Of a DNA stretch of 64,000 bases, positions 7,755 through 15,620 are shown one piece after another. The notes under the pieces are model-generated. The model ran no database searches. It worked only from the letters and a program-made list of their open reading frames with translations, and had not been told where the DNA came from. The DNA comes from Hymenobacter arizonensis (lineage in GTDB: Bacteria > Bacteroidota > Bacteroidia > Cytophagales > Hymenobacteraceae). A program made the translations under genes and the position numbers. The stretch covers positions 124,001 to 188,000 of the forward strand of contig NZ_FOXS01000005.1 of the NCBI RefSeq assembly GCF_900115775.1, given 5' to 3'. Within the stretch, counting starts at the first letter, position 1. Each line of letters begins with the position of its first letter.

Positions 7755-10700
7755 ATGAAACACATCTACCCTGCCGCTTCGCGGTTTATTACCGGGGTTA
7801 TTATTCTACTGATACTTGTGGGAGTGACCAGGCCGCAAAGCCTGTACGCACAAACCTATTTGTTGCCTTATTCGGGTAGTACCAACATTACAGCCTGTTC
7901 GGGAACGCTGTATGATAATGGCGGGGCCAACGGGCCGTATTCTGCTTACGCCAACGGTTCGACTACCATTACGCCGGCCATCGCAGGAAATAAAATCAAG
8001 CTGCAGTTCACCTCGTTCGCGGTGGAAAACGGGTTTGATGCCGTGTACATCTACGACGGAGCGGGGGTGAACGCGCCCTTAATTGGGGTTTTCAGTTCCA
8101 GCAACCCACCGGGCACGGTGTACGGAACTTCGACCTCGGGGGCCCTGACGGTGCGACTGACTTCGGACGGAACGATAGAGCTAAACGGATTTGTCGCGAG
8201 TATTGAGTGCGTGACTACGGTGCCGCCGCAGGTGCTACCGGACCTCACGGTGCAGGGGGCGTGGCTGTCGGTGCAGAGTGTGGTAGCGGGTGGGAGCCTG
8301 TCGTCTACCTGCTCGATATACAACTTATCGGGGAGCATGGCCAGCAGCAGCTCGGTGGGGTATTACTTGTCTACTGATGCGGTGCTCAGCGCTGCCGACC
8401 AGTTGCTCGGCAACTCGCAAGGTTTTTCGTTGGCCGTGGGGCAGTCGTCCTACCGGTACGGCAACTTTACGGTGCCGCCTGGCACGGCACCTGGCAACTA
8501 CTACGTGCTGTTTGCCGCCGACTACCTGAACCAGGTGAGCGAAAGCAACGAAAACAACAACGTGGTGGCCGTGAACATCACCGTAACGCCGCCCAGCATA
8601 GACCTGACCATTCAACAGGCGGGAGTTACGCCGCTCAACACGGCGGCGGGCAACCCCATCAGCATGTCGTGCTATATCCTGAACCAGGGCAACGCCACGG
8701 CCAACAGCAGTAGCGTAGGGTTCTATTTCTCGACCAATGCCACGCTGGATGCATCGGACCAACTGCTGACTTCCCAATACGGCTCGCAGCTATCGGCCCA
8801 TTATTCTGAGTATCGGTCTGGCACGGCGGCCATTCCCTTGGGCGTAGCACCAGGTACCTACTACATCCTTTTCGTGGCCGACTACCAGAACCAGGTGAAT
8901 GAAACCAACGAGAATAACAACGTTTCGGCGGTAAGCATCACGATATCGCCTCCCGGTACGGACTTGATTATTCAGCACGAGCAGCTGTACCCCAGCTCCA
9001 CGGTAGCCGGTAACTCGCTGCAGGTGAATGCCACTATCGTTAACCAAGGCAATATGACCGCCAATAGCAGTACGGTGGGGTTTTATTTGTCTACTAACAC
9101 GGTGCTGGACGCTGGCGACGTGCTGCTGAGCACGGTGATGGGGGGAAGCCTGGGCGCTAACCAGACCAACTACCGCTCGGCGTATCCGGTGGTGCCGGTG
9201 GGCACCGCTCCGGGTAGCTATTATGTGCTGTTTGTGGCAGACCCGCAAGATGCGGTTGTGGAGACGAACGAGACGAACAACGTGCGCAGCCTATTCCTGA
9301 CGGTGCAGGCTCCAACGATGGACTTGAGTATCCAAAGCGTGTACCTGAGCCCAGTATCGGTAGCGGCTGGCGGCGCAACGGCGGCGTCTTGCTACCTCTA
9401 CAACCAAGGCAACGCCACGGCAACCCCAGCCACGGTAGGGTATTATTTGTCGACTAACGCGGTGTTGGATGCCAGCGATGTGTTGTTGGGAAGCACCAAC
9501 GGAAGTTTATCGGGTGGAAACTCTTCGTCACGGTACATTAATTTGACCGTGCCAGCGGGCACGGCCATTGGTAGCTACTACGTGCTGTTTGTCGCAGATT
9601 ACCTCAACCAAGTGGTTGAAACCAACGAAAACAACAATTTATCCTTTGCTACGCTGCAAGTCGTGCCCCCGGTCATCGACCTAACGATTTCCCAGATTTA
9701 TGTCTCGACGGCTCCCATGGCGCCGGGCAGTGCGATTGCTACCAGCTGCTACATCAACAACATAGGCAATGCTCCGGCCGCCAGCAGCACCGTAGGCTAT
9801 TACTTGTCGACCAACTCAGTGCTGGACGCCGGCGACGTTTTGATGCTAACCACGCCGGGCGGAACACTGGGGGCCAATCAGTCCTTCGCCCGCTACGACA
9901 ACCCGGTAATTCCAGCTGGGACCACTCCGGGTAGCTACTTTATTCTGTTCGTAGCAGACCCGCAAAACGTGGTGGCTGAGACCAATGAAAACAACAACGT
10001 GGCCTCCCAGCAAGTGAACGTGGTAGCTCCTGGCATCGACCTGTTGATTCAGCAGCCTATGCTTTCGGGTGGACCTGTCACGCCGGGCTTTAGCGTCTCG
10101 GCGGGTTGCGCGGTGCACAATGCAGGCAATACTACCGCGCCGAGCAGCTCGGTCGACTACTACCTGTCGACTAACCAGGTGTGGGATGCCAGCGACGTAC
10201 TGCTGAGCAGCACCACAGGCTTTGCGCTGTCGGCGGGACAAAGCTCGTTCCGCTCGACGAACTTGGTTATACCAACTGGGACGACGGCAGGCACTTACTA
10301 TGTGCTGTTTGTGGCGGACCCGCAGAACGTGGTGGCCGAAACCAACGAAAACAACAACGTGAACTGGCAGTCGCTCACGGTGCTGGGGCCCTTCGCCGGC
10401 ACTTTGGTGCCCTTTACGGGTACTGCCACCGTAACAACCTGCTCAACTACAATTTATGACAACGGTGGCTACAACAACTACGCCGATAACTCCAGTGGCT
10501 CGCTAACCATTCGGCCTGCCACCCCGGGCGGGATGATACAGCTGGTATTCAATTCGTTCTTACTGGAGTCGGGGTTTGACTATGTGCGTATCTATGACGG
10601 CGTGAATACCAACGCGCCGCTACTGGGTACTTACACAGGCAACCAATTGCCGCCACTTACGCTGGCCACTAATGTAGACGGTGCCCTCACGGTAGAGTTT

Positions 10701-11414
10701 ACCAGCGACGGCAGCGTGGTTGCGCCCGGCTTTGACGCCACCGTGACCTGTGGCGTGGCGCCGCAGTCAGACTTGGTGCTAACCCAGATTGGGGCTTCGC
10801 CTTCGACGCTGGCGGCAGGCGGTAATTTGTCGCTGAGTGCCGGCGTGGCCAACCATGGTGCTGGTCCGGCGGCTAGTTCCGCTGTGGGCTATTACCTCTC
10901 CACCAACCGAGTGCTGGATGCGAGCGACCGGCTGCTGGGCACCAGTGCGGGCGCGGCCTTGGGAGCGGGCCTGAGTGCTAACCGCCAACTGGTAACCGTT
11001 GTGCCGGGTAACGTTACGCCCGGCGCTTACTACGTGCTGTTTGTGGCCGACCCCCTGAACGTGGTGAGCGAGTCGGACGAAACCAATAACATGGCCGCTT
11101 TGGCCGTGACGGTGTCTTCGGTGCTGCTGGCCAACCGCGAGCAAACTGCTGGCTATACGGTGGCCGTAGCGCCCAACCCGGTGGCAATGGGCAACGGCCT
11201 ACGCGTAGAGCTTAGCGGTGCTGGAGCGCCGTGTGCCGCCACCATGGACCTATACAACGCCTTGGGGCAGCGAGTGCGCTCACAGCCGCTGCAGCTAAGC
11301 GCCGGCCGTGCCAACCGAGCGGAGGTAGCTACCCAAGGCCTGGCCTCGGGAGTGTACTCGCTACGCATCACGGGACCGAACTTGAGCGTGACGCGGAGAG
11401 TCGTTATTGAATAG
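7755..11414 (+). CDS. Large T9SS-secreted protein with CUB-like and seven CARDB repeat domains
   Basis: The 1219-aa exported protein is probably a cell-surface or secreted adhesin-like protein. After a signal peptide (about residues 1-32) comes a CUB-like domain (about 40-155, GFDAVYIYDG). Six CARDB (Ig-like) repeats follow with a near-exact period of 120 aa; their first codons are at 8241, 8601, 8961, 9321, 9678 and 10038. Each repeat ends in a version of YYVLFVADxxNxVxExNENNN. A second CUB-like domain (GFDYVRIYDG), a seventh CARDB repeat (from 10770) and a T9SS type A sorting domain (about 1130-1219, VAPNPV to GVYSLRI) complete it. No catalytic motif is visible; CARDB domains usually act in adhesion or as spacers. 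The repeats are similar enough at DNA level to recombine. Confidence 0.88.
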   Translation: MKHIYPAASRFITGVIILLILVGVTRPQSLYAQTYLLPYSGSTNITACSGTLYDNGGANGPYSAYANGSTTITPAIAGNKIKLQFTSFAVENGFDAVYIYDGAGVNAPLIGVFSSSNPPGTVYGTSTSGALTVRLTSDGTIELNGFVASIECVTTVPPQVLPDLTVQGAWLSVQSVVAGGSLSSTCSIYNLSGSMASSSSVGYYLSTDAVLSAADQLLGNSQGFSLAVGQSSYRYGNFTVPPGTAPGNYYVLFAADYLNQVSESNENNNVVAVNITVTPPSIDLTIQQAGVTPLNTAAGNPISMSCYILNQGNATANSSSVGFYFSTNATLDASDQLLTSQYGSQLSAHYSEYRSGTAAIPLGVAPGTYYILFVADYQNQVNETNENNNVSAVSITISPPGTDLIIQHEQLYPSSTVAGNSLQVNATIVNQGNMTANSSTVGFYLSTNTVLDAGDVLLSTVMGGSLGANQTNYRSAYPVVPVGTAPGSYYVLFVADPQDAVVETNETNNVRSLFLTVQAPTMDLSIQSVYLSPVSVAAGGATAASCYLYNQGNATATPATVGYYLSTNAVLDASDVLLGSTNGSLSGGNSSSRYINLTVPAGTAIGSYYVLFVADYLNQVVETNENNNLSFATLQVVPPVIDLTISQIYVSTAPMAPGSAIATSCYINNIGNAPAASSTVGYYLSTNSVLDAGDVLMLTTPGGTLGANQSFARYDNPVIPAGTTPGSYFILFVADPQNVVAETNENNNVASQQVNVVAPGIDLLIQQPMLSGGPVTPGFSVSAGCAVHNAGNTTAPSSSVDYYLSTNQVWDASDVLLSSTTGFALSAGQSSFRSTNLVIPTGTTAGTYYVLFVADPQNVVAETNENNNVNWQSLTVLGPFAGTLVPFTGTATVTTCSTTIYDNGGYNNYADNSSGSLTIRPATPGGMIQLVFNSFLLESGFDYVRIYDGVNTNAPLLGTYTGNQLPPLTLATNVDGALTVEFTSDGSVVAPGFDATVTCGVAPQSDLVLTQIGASPSTLAAGGNLSLSAGVANHGAGPAASSAVGYYLSTNRVLDASDRLLGTSAGAALGAGLSANRQLVTVVPGNVTPGAYYVLFVADPLNVVSESDETNNMAALAVTVSSVLLANREQTAGYTVAVAPNPVAMGNGLRVELSGAGAPCAATMDLYNALGQRVRSQPLQLSAGRANRAEVATQGLASGVYSLRITGPNLSVTRRVVIE

Positions 11415-11449
11415 TATCAATAGCAAGCGCTAGCCTAGGCCGTTGAGGG

Positions 11450-11503
11450 GCGGGGGCAGCTGACTGGGCTAAACGCCTGGCTAGCTGCCCCCGCTTACTT
11501 TTG
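11450..11503 (+). terminator. Terminator after the CARDB gene, its T-rich end overlapping a promoter word
   Basis: A 12-bp perfect stem (11450-11461 with 11483-11494, arm GCGGGGGCAGCT) with a 21-nt loop is followed by TTACTTTTG. The same T-rich stretch holds TACTTTTG, the -7 element of the next gene. Confidence 0.6.
11496..11503 (+). promoter_or_regulatory. Candidate -7 element (TACTTTTG) directly before a start codon
   Basis: It matches TAnnTTTG exactly and ends 3 nt before the ATG at 11507. If used, the transcript would have almost no leader. Confidence 0.4.
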
Positions 11504-11506
11504 ACC

Positions 11507-12055
11507 ATGCATGTACCCATTGGTTTTCGGCAACGGCTGCAAGAGGCCGCATCGCCGCATAGGCGCCTGACACTGCTGGGCTGGACCCTGGCACTGCTGG
11601 TAGGGCTGACGGCGGCAGGCGGGAAGCCGCTGCCCAGCCCACCTACCAGGCCCGCCCGCTTGGCACAGGGGCAGGCGGCCTGGCAGTTTTTGCGTGCCGT
11701 GCTGCGCGGCGACTATAGCACGGCGTACAGCAGGTTGGCTCCGGAAGTGCGGCGAGCGGTGAGCCTGGAGCGCTTCGAAGAGGCCGCGCAGCCCCTCTGG
11801 AAAAGCGGGCAACGGCGGGGCCAGGAAATTGAGCTCTACAAACTAGGCGTGCGGCTGGGAGCGGGCAACTCTTCGCGCATGTTTTATGCCTTCACGTTTG
11901 CGGCCGATTCGGGAGTGGTGCCGCCTCCAGCTATTTTAGAAGTGACATTTCGGGATACCGCTACACGGGCTGTGCTGAGCTTTGGACTACGCCCGGGGCC
12001 TCGGCCGGTGCCGCAGGCGAAACCCGTGCCTTCCAACCGGGCACGGAAGCGCTAG
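11507..12055 (+). CDS. Small exported or membrane-anchored protein of unknown function
   Basis: I do not recognise this 182-aa protein. A basic start (FRQRLQEAASPHRR) is followed by one hydrophobic segment (about residues 22-42), so it is anchored or exported. The rest (about 60-160) begins AWQFLRAVLRGDYSTAYSRL. That helix-plus-sheet pattern resembles NTF2-like DUF3887/DUF4878 proteins, but the match is weak. The tail is Pro/Arg rich. The ATG at 11507 was chosen over the TTG at 11501. Its last 95 nt overlap the 3' end of the convergent O-antigen-ligase-like gene, a large convergent overlap. Start and function are both uncertain. Confidence 0.6.
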   Translation: MHVPIGFRQRLQEAASPHRRLTLLGWTLALLVGLTAAGGKPLPSPPTRPARLAQGQAAWQFLRAVLRGDYSTAYSRLAPEVRRAVSLERFEEAAQPLWKSGQRRGQEIELYKLGVRLGAGNSSRMFYAFTFAADSGVVPPPAILEVTFRDTATRAVLSFGLRPGPRPVPQAKPVPSNRARKR

Positions 12056-13343
12056 CTGCATAACCTTCGTCCCAGAAGCGCAGCAAACCAACTGCCAGCC
12101 AGAAAATTACTACCACACGAGGCTCCTGCCAGAAGTCTTGGGTGAGGGAATGCATCAGGAAATACAGAAAATATGCAGATAGAGCTACTTGCCCCAATGG
12201 GGCTGGCCACCGGAAAGCCCGGCGTAGTACGCGCCACACCACGTAGCCGAGCAGTAGCAACCCCGTAATTAAGCCCAGCGCCCCGGCTTCTACCAGCCAG
12301 CTCAGGTAGAGATTGTGGGCATTCATCCGCCGCAGGGTTGTGTAGTAGGATGAGTGATTGGGGGTACTATTAACAAACTCAAGGTACCGGTCGGCAAAGG
12401 TGCCCGGGCCTGCACCCAGCACGGGGTATTGCTTGAAAAGCTTAAGGCTGTAAATCCATCGGTTTTTGCGCTCAGCATTTGACTCATTAGCGGGCGAGAA
12501 GTCGCTCACGGATTTAAGCTCGGTAATGAGCTGCGGGCTGGCAGGTGCTGTGGTTTGTGGGTGTACTTCCTGCAGCATTTGCCAGCTCGTCAAGATTACC
12601 AGCCCGGCTAGTGCCCAGGGCAGAAGCAGCTTACGACCAGTTTTCCATCCCGCGTAAAACAGCAGTAGCATTGCCTGAGCTGCCAGCGAAGCATACGAGG
12701 CGCGCGAGTAGGAGAAGGCGACAATGGAGAGCACGCCAATGAGGAGCACCACCGTGAGCACCTGCTTCCAGATGGCTTCGTTGCGGGTGTGGTACAGCAG
12801 CACCATGTTTAAGACCAGAATCAACGGCTCGAGCATCACGGTGAGATTGGTGTGACCGTGGAGCAGGAAGGGTTCGGCAATGGTGTACGACAGCTGGTAG
12901 GAAATGCCCTGTAGCGCTTGCTGCACCACTACGTAGACTGCCAGCAGAGCCGTGCCCAGTGCCAAAGAGCCCACGGCGGCAAGCCATTCGGAACGTGTCG
13001 GTGCGAGTAGGCGGGGCAGGCCGTAGCCAAACGAGACGTAGAGCAGCAGCGTGATAAAGAACTTGGCAGAAATCAGCAGGTCCGTTGAAAACACGGTGGC
13101 CAGGAGCAAGGCACCGAAATGCAGGCCCACCAGCTTATCAAGTAGATTAAGACGTGGCACTGCTACCCAGCCAAGCAGGCCGCCCACAGCAGCGGCCGCT
13201 ACGGTGAGGACCATGAGGGGCTCGGAAAAGAGCATCATGCCCACATTCCAACGTTCGGCAACCCAGTTAATCGATAAAGGCAGGCTAAACAGCGAGCTAT
13301 AAAATAGCAGCAGTAATAGCGAGCGGTAGCGCGATGAATTCAT
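11961..13343 (-). CDS. O-antigen ligase/polymerase-like membrane protein (Wzy_C family)
   Basis: The 460-aa protein has about eleven hydrophobic segments, with a periplasmic loop around residues 265-345 containing the family motif VLGAGPGTFADRYLEF. Proteins of this family (WaaL/Wzy-like) join or polymerise lipid-linked glycans at the outer face of the inner membrane. No glycan cluster is adjacent, and similar proteins are also found alone in Bacteroidota, so the acceptor is unknown. A -7 promoter word (TAGTTTTG on this strand) lies at 13364-13371, 20 nt ahead of the ATG. The C-terminal coding end runs into the convergent small gene. Confidence 0.8.
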   Translation of the reverse strand: MNSSRYRSLLLLLFYSSLFSLPLSINWVAERWNVGMMLFSEPLMVLTVAAAAVGGLLGWVAVPRLNLLDKLVGLHFGALLLATVFSTDLLISAKFFITLLLYVSFGYGLPRLLAPTRSEWLAAVGSLALGTALLAVYVVVQQALQGISYQLSYTIAEPFLLHGHTNLTVMLEPLILVLNMVLLYHTRNEAIWKQVLTVVLLIGVLSIVAFSYSRASYASLAAQAMLLLFYAGWKTGRKLLLPWALAGLVILTSWQMLQEVHPQTTAPASPQLITELKSVSDFSPANESNAERKNRWIYSLKLFKQYPVLGAGPGTFADRYLEFVNSTPNHSSYYTTLRRMNAHNLYLSWLVEAGALGLITGLLLLGYVVWRVLRRAFRWPAPLGQVALSAYFLYFLMHSLTQDFWQEPRVVVIFWLAVGLLRFWDEGYAASASVPGWKARVSPAAPAEAPGVVQSSAQPV

Positions 13344-13363
13344 GAAGAAGAATCTAGTGCAGC

Positions 13364-13371
13364 CAAAACTA
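13364..13371 (-). promoter_or_regulatory. Candidate -7 element of the O-antigen-ligase-like gene
   Basis: On the minus strand it reads TAGTTTTG, a full match to TAnnTTTG, 20 nt before the ATG. Confidence 0.4.
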
Positions 13372-13390
13372 CGGCAAAGAAGACCTCGTG

Positions 13391-15262
13391 CTAGCCGATT
13401 TTTTTGCCTGCCATGGCTTGTTGGATGGAGATATTCATTACTCGTTCGGCGTAGGGCCGGGTGAGTTCATCCAGTTCGTCCATTGCCTTCAGGATGGGGT
13501 CGCGGTCAGAGCCGGTCAAGGCAGTACGCAAAACCTCAACTTTTGCTGCAGTCGTGCTTACTTCTTCCTCGGTGAGGTGCTGGCGGTTTTTGCGCGTGAA
13601 GTTGTCTACTTGGTACAGCAGCTGCTCGGCCGCCGTGCGGGCCTCGATGAGCAATCGAGCGGCCACGTCTTCCTTGGCGTTCACCAGCGAATCCATCAGC
13701 ATTTGCTCTACTTGTTCGTCGGTCAGGCCGTACTGGGGCTTGATTTCAACTTGTTGCCGGGTGTTCGAGCGCAGCTCAATGGCTTCCACCTGCAGGATGC
13801 CGTCGGCGTTGAGCAGGAAGTTCACGTCGACTTTGGGCAAGCCAGCGGGCATGGCCGGAATTCCCTGCAGGGTGAACTCGCCCAGCTTGCGGTTTTGGCT
13901 CACAAGGTCGCGCTCGCCCTGGTAAACGGCAATTTTCAGGTTTACCTGCCCGTCGATGCTGGTGGTGTACTGGCGGCCGGCCTTGGTCGGAATCTTCGAG
14001 TTGCGCGGAATGATGGGGTCGAGCAGGCCGCCCAGCGTTTCGATTCCCAGCGTGAGCGGGGTCACGTCGAGCAGCAGCACGTCGCGCCGGTTACCAGCGA
14101 GGATGTCGGCTTGGATGGCGGCGCCCAGCGCCACCACTTCATCGGGGTTAAGGGAGTTGTTGGCAGGTTGGCCGAAAAACTCCGACACGGCTTCGTACAC
14201 CAACGGCACGCGGGTGGAACCGCCCACCAGGAGCACGGCGTCGAGTTTGGTGGTCAGCTTGGCATCGGCTACGGCCTGGCGGCAGGCCGTGATGGTGCGC
14301 TCGACCAGCGGACGAATGAGGTCATTGAACTGCGCCCGGGTGAGTGTGACGGAAGTGTTCTGCCCAGCTTCGTCGGTGAGCTGGGTGGTGAAGTCGTCGT
14401 GCTGGCTGAGGTATTTCTTGGCCATCTCGGCGGCCAGGCGCAGCTGCTGCTGCAGGTGCGGGTTGGAGTGGAAGGAGGCGGGCAGCTGGAAAGTGGTGCT
14501 CCAGTGCTCGGCCACGACGCGGTCGAGGTCGTCGCCGCCGAGGTAGGTGTCGCCGTTGGTGCTCAGCACCTCAAAGATGCCCTGCTGGATACGCAGGATG
14601 CTGATATCGAAGGTGCCGCCCCCGAGGTCGTACACGGCCACGGTTTTCTCGTCGCTGGGGTCGAGGCCGATGCCGTAGGCCAATGCGGCGGCCGTGGGCT
14701 CGTTCACGATGCGCAGCACTTCGAGGCCGGCGAGGCGGCCGGCGTCGCGGGTGGCCTGGCGCTGCGAGTCGTTGAAGTAGGCAGGCACGGTGATGACGGC
14801 ACGGTTGACAGGCGTTTTGAGGGCGTGTTCGGCCCGGGCCCGCAGTTCCTTGAGGATGTCAGCCGACAACTCGATGGGCGAGAAAAAATGGTCTTCGACC
14901 CGAATTTTGACCAGGCCTTCCGAATTGTCGTCGATGACTTTATAGCCGAGCTGGTCGGCGTGGTTGCCGAGGTCGCGGTAGCTTTTGCCCAGCAGGCGCT
15001 TTACCGAGTAGATGGTGCGTTGCGGGTCGGTGAGGAGGAATTCGCGGGCTTCGTTGCCTACAACGGGCTCGGCGCCATCGGCCGGGAAATGGACCACGGA
15101 GGGCACGATGCTGCCGCGCCCTTGGTCGTTGATGGCCACGGGCTGGCGACTGTCGGGGTGCACGTAAGCGACGAGGCTATTGGTGGTACCGAGGTCGATG
15201 CCGACAATGATTTCTTCTTGTTGAAACGTGCCAGTGGCAAGGTTGATAGAGACAGTAGCCAT
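13391..15262 (-). CDS. hscA: Hsp70-type chaperone HscA (Fe-S cluster assembly)
   Basis: The 623-aa Hsp70 works with HscB to release Fe-S clusters from the scaffold IscU to target proteins. The ATPase domain fills residues 1-about 385 (phosphate motifs IIVGIDLGTTNSLVA and VAVYDLGGGTFDIS, adenosine motif VLLVGGSTRVPLV). The substrate-binding domain follows (DVTPLTLGIETLGG). The start MATVSINLATG before the first ATPase strand and the short C-terminal end without a DnaK-type GG-rich tail favour HscA over DnaK. Neither hscB nor isc genes are adjacent, so the function call rests on subfamily features. It is divergent from the DUF4331 gene across a 358-nt AT-rich gap. Confidence 0.85.
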   Translation of the reverse strand: MATVSINLATGTFQQEEIIVGIDLGTTNSLVAYVHPDSRQPVAINDQGRGSIVPSVVHFPADGAEPVVGNEAREFLLTDPQRTIYSVKRLLGKSYRDLGNHADQLGYKVIDDNSEGLVKIRVEDHFFSPIELSADILKELRARAEHALKTPVNRAVITVPAYFNDSQRQATRDAGRLAGLEVLRIVNEPTAAALAYGIGLDPSDEKTVAVYDLGGGTFDISILRIQQGIFEVLSTNGDTYLGGDDLDRVVAEHWSTTFQLPASFHSNPHLQQQLRLAAEMAKKYLSQHDDFTTQLTDEAGQNTSVTLTRAQFNDLIRPLVERTITACRQAVADAKLTTKLDAVLLVGGSTRVPLVYEAVSEFFGQPANNSLNPDEVVALGAAIQADILAGNRRDVLLLDVTPLTLGIETLGGLLDPIIPRNSKIPTKAGRQYTTSIDGQVNLKIAVYQGERDLVSQNRKLGEFTLQGIPAMPAGLPKVDVNFLLNADGILQVEAIELRSNTRQQVEIKPQYGLTDEQVEQMLMDSLVNAKEDVAARLLIEARTAAEQLLYQVDNFTRKNRQHLTEEEVSTTAAKVEVLRTALTGSDRDPILKAMDELDELTRPYAERVMNISIQQAMAGKKIG

Positions 15263-15620
15263 AGATGCACAAAGCCAACAGATTCGCAGGCTGAAAAAGG
15301 ATAATAGAAAAATACAAAAGCTTCCCTTGGAAAGCCATGCAAAAGTAGCTTACAAACCCTCGCGGCTGGGAAAGGCAAGTAGGGGCAGGAGTAGTACGCA
15401 GAAGAAAAATTATAATTGTATAAAATGACAAAATTTTATAATAATAATAATTACGACAGCTAAGTCCAATCGTGAAGTGCCGTCGTAGATAGCTGGCAAA
15501 GAAAGATATACAAAGGCTCGACTGTAAGCGCTTTATACAGCCTTTAATACGGCGTGGCAGCGCGGGCTGGCTATTATTTCTTGCTGCTTTTTACCACATT
15601 TTTCACTTAACAACCTTTCT
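15263..15620. other. AT-rich divergent intergenic region between hscA and the DUF4331 gene
   Basis: I see no gene. A very AT-rich core (about 15408-15462) contains an 8-bp inverted repeat (15419-15426 with 15433-15440, TATAAAAT/ATTTTATA) and a short ATA/ATT microsatellite. The region must hold the promoters of both flanking genes. Confidence 0.6.
15340..15347 (-). promoter_or_regulatory. Candidate -7 element of hscA
   Basis: On the minus strand it reads TACTTTTG, matching TAnnTTTG, 77 nt before the hscA ATG. Confidence 0.35.

Noticed and set aside
8241..10400. Regular repeats every 360 nt, considered as a CRISPR-like or satellite array
   Set aside because: The repeats are in-frame CARDB protein domains with a period of 120 codons and no short identical repeat/spacer pattern.
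13388..15304. Long open frame on the plus strand opposite hscA
   Set aside because: It is a shadow of hscA caused by GC-rich codon use; the translation is Val/Gly/His-rich without motifs.
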